64,000 nt of DNA, from assembly GCA_949282135.1 (NCBI GenBank), contig CASDOR010000006.1, positions 1-64,000 of the forward strand. Direction: 5' to 3'. Of the stretch, positions 7,638 through 16,955 are shown in pieces; the first letter of the stretch is position 1, and each line of letters starts with the position of its first letter. The notes under the pieces were generated by a model, which saw only the letters and a program-made list of their open reading frames with translations, did not search any database and was not told the origin of the DNA. Made by a program: the position numbers and the translations under genes. The stretch is from an uncultured Christensenella sp. (GTDB lineage Bacteria > Bacillota > Clostridia > Christensenellales > UBA1242).

Positions 7638-10600
7638 AAAAAGAGAGTAGTAAACCAAATTTTATAGCAAATGAAAAGGAAATGTTAAAGTTTTGGAGTG
7701 AAAATAAATGTTTTGACAAACTTGTCGAAAAAAATAAAGGGCATAAGAGATTTAAGTTTCTTGATGGTCCAATTACAGCAAATAATAGATGCGGTGTCCA
7801 CCATATCTGGGGTAGGACTTTAAAGGACATTACAATTAAATATAATGCAATGAAAGGTTACGACCAAATGTACCAAAATGGGTTTGACGCACAAGGTATG
7901 TGGGTTGAAGTGAATGTTGAAAAGGAACTAGGCCTCAATGGTAAGCCTGAAATTGTAAATTATGGTATTGACAACTTTACAAATAAATGCATGGAAAGAG
8001 TGCAGTATTTTGCAAATGAAATTACTAATCAATCAATTCGTATGGGGCAGTGGATGGATTGGAAGAATAGCTATTTTACAAATACTGACAACAACATTTT
8101 GGCAATTTGGCATTTTCTTAAAGTTTGTCATGAGAAAAACTATATTGTTAAGAAAAACCGTCCTATGGCATGGTGCCCAAGATGTGGGACTTCTCTTTCT
8201 GAACATGAAATGGCAGGCAGTTATCACGATGTGACACATACCGCAATTTTTGCTAAATTTCCTGTCATTGGTAAAGACTTTAAAATGCTTGCATGGACAA
8301 CTACTCCTTGGACTTTAAGTGCAAATACAGCACTTGCAGTTAATCCTGAGTTTGACTATGTAAAGATATATTTAAAAGAAAGTAAAGACACGGTAGTACT
8401 TTGTCGTGATACTTTAAAAGTTATTAAGGAAGACTATGAAGTTTTAGACGAGTTTAAGGGCGAAAAACTCGTTGGACTGAAATATGAGACTTGTTTCCCA
8501 GAACTTCCAGAACAAAATTTTGAACATACAATTCTCCCTTGGGATGAAGTAGATAAGGTTGAGGGAAGCGGAGTCGTGCATATTGCACCAGGATGCGGGG
8601 CAGAGGACTTTGAGCTTGGTAAAAAATACAATTTAAAAGAATATTGCCCAATAGATGAGCAAGGTGTTATGTTAGATAATACTGGTTTTTTAAGTGGCAA
8701 AAAGACTACTGACGTTGTCGACCTTGTGATAAATAGATTAAAGAGTGATAATAAACTTTACTATGCACATAAGTACACGCATAGCTATCCTTATTGCTGG
8801 AGATGTAAAACCGATCTTGTATACAAACTAATTTCAACTTGGTATATTGCACTTGATGACCTTAGACCAAAACTACTTAGTGCGGTTGACGAAGTTACGT
8901 TCCAACCTGAATATGGCAGAAAAAGAATGACTGACTGGCTTAATAATATGGGGGACTGGAATATTTCTAGAAGTAGGTTTTATGGACTTCCACTTCCATT
9001 CTACGTTTGTCCTAAATGTGGGAAGTTACATGTTATAGGTAGTCTCGAGGAACTTTCTCGTCTTGCAGTTAATAGTGAGGCAATTGCTCGAATACCAAAT
9101 CTTCATAGACCTTGGATTGATGACATTAAAATTAAGTGTCAAAATTGTGGTGAAACAGTAGAAAGAATAAAGGAAGTAGGGGATTGCTGGCTTGACGCTG
9201 GTATTACACCTTTTAGTACAAAGAAATACTTTGAAGATAAGGAGTTCTTTAAAAATAATTTCCCAAGTGACTATGTGTGTGAGATGGTAGAGCAGATTAA
9301 ACTTTGGTTCTACTCAATGCTTGTCATGAGTGTGGTTTTGACAGGGCGCGCACCATATAAAAAGATTGTCACACACCAATATGTTAAAGACGAAAATGGT
9401 AATGAATTCCATAAAAGCGGTGGGAATGCACTTGATAGTGACGTTGTCGCAGATAAGGTTGGAGCTGACACTATTAGGTATCTTTATGCTGGGGCAAATA
9501 TTACAAATGATATGCGTTTTGGCTTTACTTTAACTGACGAGGCAAGAAGAAAGCTAATGAATTTCTGGAATGCGTACGTGTTTTATAATACTTATGCTTG
9601 TATTGACAATCCAGATGTTGAGAATTTTAAACTAGATTATAAAAATTTAACTCTTACTGACAGGTGGCTTCTTGAAAAAATTAATAAGTTTATTCGTGAT
9701 AGTGATGCAAGTTTTAGCGAGCATAAGAGTTATCTTGTTGTCAAAGATTTTGAAAATTTAGTGGATGAGGTCACAAACTTTTATATTCGTGTTAATCGTA
9801 AAAGATTTTGGAAGAGTGATGACAAAAAAGACCAAATGACTGCTTATACTTGTCTTTATAAAGCACTTAAAGCAATGCTTCAAGTTATGGCACCTATTAT
9901 ACCTTTTATGACCGACTATATTTGGCAGAATTTAGTTAGAAGTACAGAAAAGAATGCTGAAATAAGTGTACTTCTAAGTGATTTCCCAAAAGAAATTGAA
10001 GGTGTTAAAGAAAGTGGAGTAATTGACGATGTGTCAAAAGCTCGTGAAGTTATTGCTATGGCGATGAGGCTTAGGAATGAAAAGGGATTAAAAATCAAAC
10101 AGCCACTTAGAACAATGTATATTTTAGCAAATGCCGACTTTGAGAAAGCAGTTGTCAATCTAATGGATATTGTAAAGGACGAACTTAATATTAAAAATAT
10201 TGAGTTTGAGAAAAATACCGACAAATTTAATATTCCATATCTTACAGTTAATTTCAAGACTGCAGGTAGTGTATTAAAAGGCGAAGTGCAGGCTCTTAAA
10301 AATTATGTTTTAGGATTAAATGAGTCTAGCATGAGAGGTCTTGTTGAAATGTATAGAGAGGGAGAAGTCGAAGTACCTAAATTTGGAAAACTAAGTAGTG
10401 ACCTCTTTATGCTAAATTTAAAACCAAAAGAAGAATTTGTCATTTTGACAGAAAATAATGTTACTTTAGTTTTAGATACAACTCTTGATAAAGCTTTGAT
10501 GCTTGAAGGGGCTTATAGGGAACTTGTAAGGACTGCTCAAGTTTTAAGAAAAGAGGCAGATTTTAATATTGAAGACAGGATTGAAATGGATGTTGTGTCT

Positions 10601-10765
10601 ACCTCAAATTTTATAAGAGAAGTAGTTGAAAAATATAAAGATACAATAAAACAAGAAGTTTTAGTGAAAAAATTTAATGAAAATATTCCTGCACCAGATA
10701 TTGAAAAAGAGGTTGATATTGCAGATAATAAAGTAATTCTAAAATTAAAAAGAATCAGAGGATAG
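7634..10765 (+). CDS. ileS: Isoleucyl-tRNA synthetase, variant-signature type
   Basis: IleRS charges tRNA-Ile. The 1043-residue protein has the class I core, the CP1 editing region with TTPWTLSANTALAV, and the tRNA-binding C-terminus. The HIGH-type signature is HHIWGR (56-61) inside NNRCGVHHIWGRTLKDI, and the KMSKS-type loop reads FHKSGGN (about 592-598). Both differ from the standard bacterial enzyme but match a recognised divergent branch. Cys pairs CPRCG, CPKCG and CQNCG suggest bound zinc. No T-box leader is visible; the gene starts inside the preceding CDS with an AAGGAGAAAA ribosome site. Whether the genome holds a second ileS is unknown. Confidence 0.88.
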   Translation: MKKESSKPNFIANEKEMLKFWSENKCFDKLVEKNKGHKRFKFLDGPITANNRCGVHHIWGRTLKDITIKYNAMKGYDQMYQNGFDAQGMWVEVNVEKELGLNGKPEIVNYGIDNFTNKCMERVQYFANEITNQSIRMGQWMDWKNSYFTNTDNNILAIWHFLKVCHEKNYIVKKNRPMAWCPRCGTSLSEHEMAGSYHDVTHTAIFAKFPVIGKDFKMLAWTTTPWTLSANTALAVNPEFDYVKIYLKESKDTVVLCRDTLKVIKEDYEVLDEFKGEKLVGLKYETCFPELPEQNFEHTILPWDEVDKVEGSGVVHIAPGCGAEDFELGKKYNLKEYCPIDEQGVMLDNTGFLSGKKTTDVVDLVINRLKSDNKLYYAHKYTHSYPYCWRCKTDLVYKLISTWYIALDDLRPKLLSAVDEVTFQPEYGRKRMTDWLNNMGDWNISRSRFYGLPLPFYVCPKCGKLHVIGSLEELSRLAVNSEAIARIPNLHRPWIDDIKIKCQNCGETVERIKEVGDCWLDAGITPFSTKKYFEDKEFFKNNFPSDYVCEMVEQIKLWFYSMLVMSVVLTGRAPYKKIVTHQYVKDENGNEFHKSGGNALDSDVVADKVGADTIRYLYAGANITNDMRFGFTLTDEARRKLMNFWNAYVFYNTYACIDNPDVENFKLDYKNLTLTDRWLLEKINKFIRDSDASFSEHKSYLVVKDFENLVDEVTNFYIRVNRKRFWKSDDKKDQMTAYTCLYKALKAMLQVMAPIIPFMTDYIWQNLVRSTEKNAEISVLLSDFPKEIEGVKESGVIDDVSKAREVIAMAMRLRNEKGLKIKQPLRTMYILANADFEKAVVNLMDIVKDELNIKNIEFEKNTDKFNIPYLTVNFKTAGSVLKGEVQALKNYVLGLNESSMRGLVEMYREGEVEVPKFGKLSSDLFMLNLKPKEEFVILTENNVTLVLDTTLDKALMLEGAYRELVRTAQVLRKEADFNIEDRIEMDVVSTSNFIREVVEKYKDTIKQEVLVKKFNENIPAPDIEKEVDIADNKVILKLKRIRG

Positions 10766-10770
10766 ATTTT

Positions 10771-11457
10771 ATGTGTGATGTAATTTATGAGGATAATCAT
10801 CTTTTAGTTGCTGTTAAGCCTCAAAATGTTCCGGTGCAACTTGATAGTTCAAATGACGAGGATTTTTTAACTATTCTTAAAAATTATCTTAAAAAAGAAC
10901 ATAATAAGCCAGGGAATGTCTATTTGGGTCTTGTTCATAGACTTGATAGACCAACTGGCGGTGTTATGGTTTTTGCTAAGACCTCAAAGTGTGCTGAAAG
11001 ACTAACTAATCAAATTAAGAATAGAGAAATAGAGAAAACTTATTTTGCGGTTTTAAATGGCGTTCCAAAAGACAGACGTGGTAGACTTACAAATTACCTA
11101 AAGAAAAACGAAAAAGAAAACACGGTTAGTATTGTGCCACAATTTAGCGAAGGGGCAAAAGAGGCAATACTTGACTATGAGATCTTAGACAGTAAAAATG
11201 GTAAAAGTCTTGTTAAAATAAACCTCGAAACTGGAAGAAGTCATCAAATTAGAGTTCAAATGGCGGGCATTAATTGTAGTGTTGTGGGAGACCAAAAGTA
11301 TGGGGAAGAAAAAGAAAAATGTAAGCTTGCACTTTTTTCTGTCCAAATAAAACTAATTCATCCAGTTAGTAAAAAGGTTTATACTTTTAGAGTCCCACCA
11401 CCATATGACGAATATCCTTGGAATATGTTTAATGTTTCTAAATATTTGTTATTGTAA
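10771..11457 (+). CDS. RluA-family RNA pseudouridine synthase
   Basis: The 228-residue protein has the RluA-family catalytic motif HRLDRPTGG (about 56-64) with the essential Asp, and the RSHQIRVQMA motif later. There is no N-terminal S4 domain, unlike the paralogue at 20452. It isomerises uridine to pseudouridine in rRNA or tRNA; the target site cannot be told. The start follows ileS by 5 bases with an AGAGGA ribosome site. A terminator lies 150 bases downstream. Confidence 0.85.
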   Translation: MCDVIYEDNHLLVAVKPQNVPVQLDSSNDEDFLTILKNYLKKEHNKPGNVYLGLVHRLDRPTGGVMVFAKTSKCAERLTNQIKNREIEKTYFAVLNGVPKDRRGRLTNYLKKNEKENTVSIVPQFSEGAKEAILDYEILDSKNGKSLVKINLETGRSHQIRVQMAGINCSVVGDQKYGEEKEKCKLALFSVQIKLIHPVSKKVYTFRVPPPYDEYPWNMFNVSKYLLL

Positions 11458-11610
11458 TATGTATTTAAAAGTAGTAAGCTTCATTGCTTAGTTTTATAAA
11501 TTTATTATAGTTTGCTTAATTTTTACGCTTTTTTAATTTCAATTGCTTACTTTTTTATAATTATTTTGTATCTTTTTGTTGTGTTTGTTAAAGTTTAAGC
11601 TGTAAAAAAA

Positions 11611-11653
11611 TATCACAGGTTATGTAGTTATAATACCTGTGATAATTTTTTAT
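11611..11653. terminator. Hairpin terminator
   Basis: TATCACAGGT (11611-11620) pairs perfectly with ACCTGTGATA (11635-11644). A-rich bases before and T-rich bases after allow termination from either strand. Confidence 0.7.
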
Positions 11654-11689
11654 TATCTTTTAATAAAAATTGACTTTTATCTTACTTTT

Positions 11690-11925
11690 TTGGCAAATTT
11701 TTAATTAGTTAAATATTAAATTACTTTTTTTGCTAATTAAATAGTTAAATATTTAATTACTTATTTTGCTAATTAATTAGTTAAATATTAAATTACTTAT
11801 TCTGCTATTTATTTAGTTATTAATGTTGCTATTTAATAAAGATACTTAATAAAGATATTTAATAAAGTTATTTAACCTAGCCATTTAACCTAGTTTTTTA
11901 ACTTAGTTTTTAACCTAGTTAACGT
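11690..11925. repeat. Degenerate AT-rich direct repeats
   Basis: The phrases TTAGTTAAATATTAAATTACT and TTTTGCTAATTAA recur about every 46 bases at 11700-11810, then AATAAAGATA-type and TTAACCTAG-type short repeats follow to 11925. The copies are imperfect. No DnaA boxes were seen. Confidence 0.5.
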
Positions 11926-12069
11926 AATTATCTAATTTAATTAATGTGGCTGTTTTGTTTTTTGTTTTTATTTTTAATTAATTAATTAATTTATTTATAA
12001 ATTATTATGTTAGCTCATTTGTCATGTTAACTTATTTGTGGTTTTAAAAAGTTAAATTATGATATAAAG

Positions 12070-13641
12070 CTAGTTGTCACTTACAAGTGCTTCGGTAGTT
12101 AGCATAGTGCGTACTATGCTACTTGCATTAGTTAGGGCACAAATTGATACTTTTGCTGGGTCAATTATTCCAAGAGCGTACATATTTCCAAATTTGTTAT
12201 TAAGTGCGTCAAAACCATAACTTATCATTTTTTTTGAGTTTATTTTCTTAAATACAAGTGCTGGATTTATTCCTGCATTTTCAAGTATTTGAGTTATAGG
12301 GGCTGTAAGTGTTTTAATAACAATGTCATAGCCTGCCATTATTTCTTTGTTTTTTTCTTTTGATTTTGCTTTTTCAACTACTTTTGCACATTTATATAAG
12401 CTCACTCCACCACCTGGAAGTATGCCAAGTGAAAGGGCAGAGTTCGTTGCAGAAATAGCATCTTCAATCCTTAGTTTTTTCTCTTTTTGCTCAATATCAC
12501 TATTAGCACCAACTAAAATACTTGCAATTCCGCCAGTTAGATTTGAAAGCCTTTTAATTAATTGTTCTTTGTCATAGTCTATATTTGTGCTGGCTATTTC
12601 GCTCTTTATTAAATTTATTCTTTTACTTAGCCTATCTTTATCTTTTGTGTTTGAAATAATAAGAGTATTGTCTTTTGTAATCTTAACATGTTTTGCCTCT
12701 CCTAAATTTTGAAGCGTAACACTTGTTAAACTCATGCCTTTTTGAGAAGACACCACCTCGGTATTTGTTAGAGCTGCAATATCTTCTAAAATTGCGAGTT
12801 TCTTATCTCCGTATAAAGGTGCTTTAATAACACACGCACTAAATGTTTTTCTAAGAGTATTAACAATGATTGTTGATAATGCTTCATTTTCTATATCATC
12901 ACAAATTATAATTAGAGGTCTACTTGTGCTAATTATTTTTTCAAAGATACCAAGTAGCTCGTTAAAGTTGTTTATTTTTTTGTCGGTAATTAAAATGTAT
13001 GGGTTATCAAATTCTGTAATGCCTTTTTCTGCATTCGAAGCAAGATATGGGGAAAGGAGTCCAGAATTTATAGTCATGCCTTCTTGTTTAATAAGCTCAG
13101 TTTTATTTGTCTTAGAATCAAGAAGAGTAATATTACAGGTTGAGTTGTATTCATAAGCTTCTTTGATGAGCCTGCCTACTTCGCTAGAACCTGATGATAT
13201 AGTTGCAATATTTTCAATGTCTTTTGAATTTTTTATTGGTCTAGAATTTTTTTCGAGGTAGTCTACCGCAATTTTTGTCGCGTTATCAATTCCAATATTA
13301 AGTAATATTGGACTATAGTTTTTACTAGCATAATCAAGTCCCACTTCAAGCATTTTATCAGCTAAAACAATCGCTGTTGTAGTCCCATCTCCCGCGTCAT
13401 CATTTGTCTTTTGACAAACTTCTTTTATTAGTTTGCACCCCATGTTTTCAAATTCATCTTCAAGTGTAATTTCACGTGCAATTGTTACGCCATCATTTGT
13501 AATAAGTGGGGTAGAGTATTTTCTATCTAGTACAACATTTCTTCCTTTTGGACCTAAGGTAGTTTTGACTATACTCGCTATTTTTTTTGCACCAAGTCTT
13601 AATTTTTCACGTGCGTTTGTGCTTTCAATGATTTTTTTCAT
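12070..13641 (-). CDS. groEL: Chaperonin GroEL, divergent
   Basis: GroEL forms the double-ring folding chamber with GroES. The 523-residue protein keeps the ATP site (TLGPKGRNVVLD near 28-39 and GDGTTT at 84-89) and the LEDEFENMG region. It is about 20 residues shorter than usual and ends in ALVSDN with no GGM-rich tail. Many apical-domain positions differ from common GroEL. An AAAGGAGGA ribosome site precedes the ATG, and the gene overlaps groES by 4 bases. No CIRCE operator was found upstream, so HrcA control is not supported here. It could be the only GroEL or an extra copy. Confidence 0.85.
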   Translation of the reverse strand: MKKIIESTNAREKLRLGAKKIASIVKTTLGPKGRNVVLDRKYSTPLITNDGVTIAREITLEDEFENMGCKLIKEVCQKTNDDAGDGTTTAIVLADKMLEVGLDYASKNYSPILLNIGIDNATKIAVDYLEKNSRPIKNSKDIENIATISSGSSEVGRLIKEAYEYNSTCNITLLDSKTNKTELIKQEGMTINSGLLSPYLASNAEKGITEFDNPYILITDKKINNFNELLGIFEKIISTSRPLIIICDDIENEALSTIIVNTLRKTFSACVIKAPLYGDKKLAILEDIAALTNTEVVSSQKGMSLTSVTLQNLGEAKHVKITKDNTLIISNTKDKDRLSKRINLIKSEIASTNIDYDKEQLIKRLSNLTGGIASILVGANSDIEQKEKKLRIEDAISATNSALSLGILPGGGVSLYKCAKVVEKAKSKEKNKEIMAGYDIVIKTLTAPITQILENAGINPALVFKKINSKKMISYGFDALNNKFGNMYALGIIDPAKVSICALTNASSIVRTMLTTEALVSDN

Positions 13642-13913
13642 TTTTCCTCCTTTAAAATAAGTAAAATATCTTGTAAGTCTATTATTATGTAATCTTTGTT
13701 TTGAATTTTAACGTCTATTGCTGTGTGTTCTTCATAAATAAATTTGTCGCCAAGCCTTATATCTAGTGCTACATTTTCACCTTCTGGCAAACATATGACC
13801 TTAGCTCGTCTAACATTTGTTTCGCTACTTGCTAGACATATTCCACTTGTTGTTATGTTGTTATTAGCCAGTTTTTCAGCAAGTACCCTACTTCCAAGAA
13901 CTTTAAATTCCAT
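13638..13913 (-). CDS. groES: Co-chaperonin GroES, divergent
   Basis: The 91-residue protein fits the GroES fold: an N-terminal KVLGSRVLAEKL strand, a mobile-loop region with the TTSGICLAS segment, and the LGDKFIYEE strand. Sequence is diverged but length and gene order (groES-groEL) are right. An AAGGAGGA ribosome site precedes the ATG. It leads a two-gene operon whose promoter lies between 13914 and 14040; no CIRCE element is visible there. Confidence 0.8.
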   Translation of the reverse strand: MEFKVLGSRVLAEKLANNNITTSGICLASSETNVRRAKVICLPEGENVALDIRLGDKFIYEEHTAIDVKIQNKDYIIIDLQDILLILKEEK

Positions 13914-14043
13914 ATAATCCTCCTTTTTATCATATTGATAGATTAAAAAACATAAATTTATAATAAAAATTTAGCTATTTTTTCGCGTTTTTATTCTATC
14001 TAATTTAATTTTAAAATACATAAAGGACGGTTTTCAAAATTTA

Positions 14044-14841
14044 GTGCCAAAAATTTTTAGAAAATTTAAAAAAAGACATTTGAATAATCAAAATCACTCA
14101 AAAAAATATTCAATTTTATTTGTAATTTTGTTCATAATTTTGTTTTGTGTCATTATTTTTAACATTAGTGACATTATTTCAAGCCTTATTACTCAAGAAA
14201 AAAGTATTTTTTATAAAGATAAAATCGAGACAACCTCATTTACCGTTTATGCAGTGTCAGTTGGAGATTATGAGACTCTTGACGCAGCTAGTAGCGAAGC
14301 ACAAAAGGTTATAGCACAAGGTGGAATGGGAAAAGTTTATGAAAGTGGAGAGTATTATCTAATTGCTTCTATTTACCCAACTCTTATTGAAGCTCAAGAA
14401 ATAAGAGATAACTTGCGTGACTTAGGCTTTGACTCAAAAATTATTAATATTAATGTAAGAGAAGTATTTTATGATTATAAGGCTAAAGATAAAGAACTAA
14501 TAGTTAGCACAATAAACCTTTTTAGGAACACCTTCCTTGATTTATATGATTTGACATTAAAATTTGATAGTAGTGAAATTGATAGGCTAGACGCAGACGA
14601 ACAAATTGCCAGCTTATGTGCAAAGATAGCTAGCATTAGGTCTAGTTTCTTAGCAAATAAAAACATGCTTCAAGATGAAATTAATAGTGTAATTGCAAGC
14701 TCTTTAGATGCTTTGTATGATAATACCTACTCCTTGCTATATTTTACAGATAGTGATATATATTTTAGTTCCTATTTAAAGTGCGTTATGTATGAAAATG
14801 TAATTCTCGCAAAAAATGTGTCTAGTGCTTTTCATAAATAA
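14044..14841 (+). CDS. Membrane-anchored SPOR-like protein
   Basis: The 265-residue protein has a basic N-terminus, one transmembrane helix (about 24-46), then a region (about 65-135) with the SPOR-type beta-alpha-beta layout: FTVYAVSVGDYETLDAA, YYLIASIYPTLIEA, LRDLGFDSKIININ. SPOR domains bind denuded peptidoglycan, so a cell-wall or sporulation role is possible. The remainder is helical. The start is a GTG with only a weak AGGACGG site 13 bases upstream; no better start was found. It is divergent from groES. The exact family is not known. Confidence 0.55.
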   Translation: MPKIFRKFKKRHLNNQNHSKKYSILFVILFIILFCVIIFNISDIISSLITQEKSIFYKDKIETTSFTVYAVSVGDYETLDAASSEAQKVIAQGGMGKVYESGEYYLIASIYPTLIEAQEIRDNLRDLGFDSKIININVREVFYDYKAKDKELIVSTINLFRNTFLDLYDLTLKFDSSEIDRLDADEQIASLCAKIASIRSSFLANKNMLQDEINSVIASSLDALYDNTYSLLYFTDSDIYFSSYLKCVMYENVILAKNVSSAFHK

Positions 14842-14885
14842 AACTATATTGTTAAATAAAAATGTTGTAATGCTAGTAATTAATA

Positions 14886-15012
14886 AAATAGATAATAGAA
14901 TAGATAATAGAATAGATAATAAAACAGATAATAGAATAGATAATAGAATAGATAATAGAATAGATAATAGAATAGATAATAAAATAAAGAATAAAATAGA
15001 GAATAAAATAAA
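14886..15012. repeat. 12-bp tandem repeat, about ten copies
   Basis: The unit AATAGATAATAG is repeated about ten times with few changes, drifting at the right end to AATAAAATAGAG-like units. It starts 45 bases after the SPOR-like gene and ends 70 bases before the SDR gene. Because the unit is a multiple of three, one frame stays open and would encode an IDNR repeat, but there is no ribosome site. Confidence 0.85.
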
Positions 15013-15082
15013 CTACAAATAATAAAGTCCATTTTGACTTATTTTACTTGCTAAATTGGCACTTGTAAGGTAATATATACTT

Positions 15083-15922
15083 ATGGGTTTTAGTAGAGCA
15101 AATAAAGAAAAAAGAGTAGTTGTTATAACTGGTGCTTCTAGTGGAATTGGACTTGAACTCGCCAAACTTTACCTTGAACAAGGGGATGAAGTGATATGTG
15201 TTTCAAGGACAAATAAGGAGAATGCTCAGAATTTTTATAAATGTGATATTGGACTTGAAAGTGAGGTTAAGGACACTTTTGATAAGATTGCAAGAGACTA
15301 CAAAAAAATAGATTTGCTCATTAACAACGCAGGTTTTGGCTTGTCTGGGGTTTTAGAACTTACTCCAACTAGCGACATTAAAAATCTTTTTGACGTAAAT
15401 TTTTTTGGAGCTTTTTACGTGTATAAGTACGCACTTAAATACATGCCAAAAAAATCAAAAATAATTAATATTTCATCTGTATGTGCTTTTTTCCCTTTGC
15501 CATATAGAGGGGTTTATTGTGCAAGTAAATCAGCACTTAATTCCTTGTTTTTTTCGGCACGAATGGAGTGTAAAAACTTAGGCATACAAATTACAAATAT
15601 TTGCCCAGGTGACACAAAAACAAATTTTACAAAAAATCGTGTTAAGATACTATCTACTAACGAGAGGTATGAAGAAAGAATAAAAAATGCCACTCTATCT
15701 CTTGATAGCAGGGAAGATAAACGTATGAGTGCTACCTCTGTTGCAAAAAAAATTTATAAAATAGGTGAAAAGAAAAAATTACCAAGTTATAAAATTATTG
15801 GCTTTAAGTATAAAACGCTACTATTTTTTATGAGATTTTTACCATTTAATGCTTTGCTTTATTTTACTGAGAAGTATTTTGGTGGAAACAAACCAAACAA
15901 AGGAGGGGAGAAAAGTGGCTGA
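15083..15922 (+). CDS. Short-chain dehydrogenase/reductase
   Basis: A 279-residue classical SDR. The cofactor motif TGASSGIG lies at residues 16-23, NNAG at about 80-83, and the catalytic Ser, Tyr and Lys appear as NISSVCAF and YCASK. The C-terminus has an amphipathic or membrane-contacting stretch near LLFFMRFLPFNALLYF, seen in some lipid-acting SDRs. The substrate is unknown. It overlaps the next gene by 8 bases, and the next gene's AAAGGAGGGGAG site lies inside its end, so it is likely cotranscribed with the DAC-like cassette. Confidence 0.8.
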   Translation: MGFSRANKEKRVVVITGASSGIGLELAKLYLEQGDEVICVSRTNKENAQNFYKCDIGLESEVKDTFDKIARDYKKIDLLINNAGFGLSGVLELTPTSDIKNLFDVNFFGAFYVYKYALKYMPKKSKIINISSVCAFFPLPYRGVYCASKSALNSLFFSARMECKNLGIQITNICPGDTKTNFTKNRVKILSTNERYEERIKNATLSLDSREDKRMSATSVAKKIYKIGEKKKLPSYKIIGFKYKTLLFFMRFLPFNALLYFTEKYFGGNKPNKGGEKSG

Positions 15923-16955
15923 CAATCTATATTTTACAGAGGCGAAGGATACTGTTCTTAGGTTTATTGCTAAGGAGTATCCAACTATGCCAGAAAACCT
16001 TATTTCCATGCTTATAAATAGCTTTTATAAGTTTTGTAGTTATGAGGAAGAGGGGAGAGATATTAAGCCTAGAATTTTGTTTACTAGTAATATAGAACTA
16101 CTTGCTAAAAACATACCTAATTTTTTTAAATTGCACCTTTTTTCTGATGAAGATGAGCAGTATTTTAATTCAAGACTTAAGTCCCTTTTGATTTTTTGCT
16201 CAAATGATTGGACAACTTATATTGAGGTTAAAGACGGTGTGTTTAATTATGGAATATGTAAAGTCTTTAACAGCATAAAAGAAAAATCTTTATATAGCTT
16301 GATTTTTGAAAACGAGACACTCATGAACAATGAAAAGTTTAGTTTGATTTATCTTGACACAATGTCCTCTTATGCTATTGGACTTAGAGGAATAAGAGGT
16401 GGAAATATAATAATTAACTTTTCAATAAATGATTCAAACTTTTTAAATCGTGAAAATGTTATTAAAAGATTTGTCAACGCAAGCTTTTCAAAACTTAAAA
16501 CTACTAGAAACAAATTAAATGAAATTAAAATCTTGTATGAAAATATTTTAAAACGTGCAATAAATGATATTCATGGGGCGATTTGTGTCGTTGTAGATAA
16601 GGATTTTAAGGACACAAAAGGTTTTTTTAGTGATGGAATATGGCTTAATGAACCGATTGAATTTTCAAAAACTTTCCTAATGACAAGAAGTTATTCTGAG
16701 GCAAAACTCACAAATATTGCTGAACTTTTTATTTCAATGTTAAACTACGATGGTATTACTATTGTAGATAATGTAGGAAGAATTAGGGCATATAACGTCT
16801 TTATCAAGGCAGAAAAATACGCAAAAAAGAATATAATAGGTGGGGCGAGAAAACGGGCAGCGTATGCTGTTATTAACTCAAATATTAAAAAAATTGTTGG
16901 AGTATACTTCCACTCGCAAGATGGTGAAATCTTTTATGAGGAGGTAAAAAAATGA
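15915..16955 (+). CDS. Diadenylate-cyclase-like (DAC/DisA_N fold) protein with N-terminal sensor-like region
   Basis: The start is the GTG at 15915, set by the strong AAAGGAGGGGAG site; an upstream in-frame start lies inside the SDR gene. The 346-residue protein has an unknown N-terminal region (1-205) and a C-terminal region (about 213-346) that aligns by eye with CdaA/DisA catalytic domains: HGAICVVVD (220-228), GIWLN (241-245), NYDGITIVDNVGRIRAYNV (278-296), IIGGARKRAAY (307-317) and KKIVGVYFHSQDGEIF. The catalytic DGA is DGI (279-281) and RHR is RKR (312-314). It may make c-di-AMP or another nucleotide, or only bind one. It overlaps the next gene by ATGA. Confidence 0.6.
   Translation: MADNLYFTEAKDTVLRFIAKEYPTMPENLISMLINSFYKFCSYEEEGRDIKPRILFTSNIELLAKNIPNFFKLHLFSDEDEQYFNSRLKSLLIFCSNDWTTYIEVKDGVFNYGICKVFNSIKEKSLYSLIFENETLMNNEKFSLIYLDTMSSYAIGLRGIRGGNIIINFSINDSNFLNRENVIKRFVNASFSKLKTTRNKLNEIKILYENILKRAINDIHGAICVVVDKDFKDTKGFFSDGIWLNEPIEFSKTFLMTRSYSEAKLTNIAELFISMLNYDGITIVDNVGRIRAYNVFIKAEKYAKKNIIGGARKRAAYAVINSNIKKIVGVYFHSQDGEIFYEEVKK

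Larger units (their letters stand above)
11458..12069. other. Intergenic, very AT-rich, no gene
   Basis: This 612-base gap separates rluA-like and groEL genes that converge. It holds one strong hairpin terminator (11611-11653) and then about 300 bases of degenerate short repeats. No ORF with a ribosome site and no known RNA were seen. Confidence 0.6.

Noticed and set aside
11690-11925. Replication origin in AT-rich repeats
   Set aside because: No TTATCCACA-type DnaA boxes and no dnaA or dnaN gene is near.
13914-14043. CIRCE (HrcA) operator for groESL
   Set aside because: No TTAGCACTC/GAGTGCTAA inverted repeat was found in the intergenic region.
14816-15022. 68-codon ORF ending in IDNR repeats
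   Set aside because: It overlaps the SPOR-like gene in another frame and has no ribosome site; the open frame comes from the 12-bp repeat.
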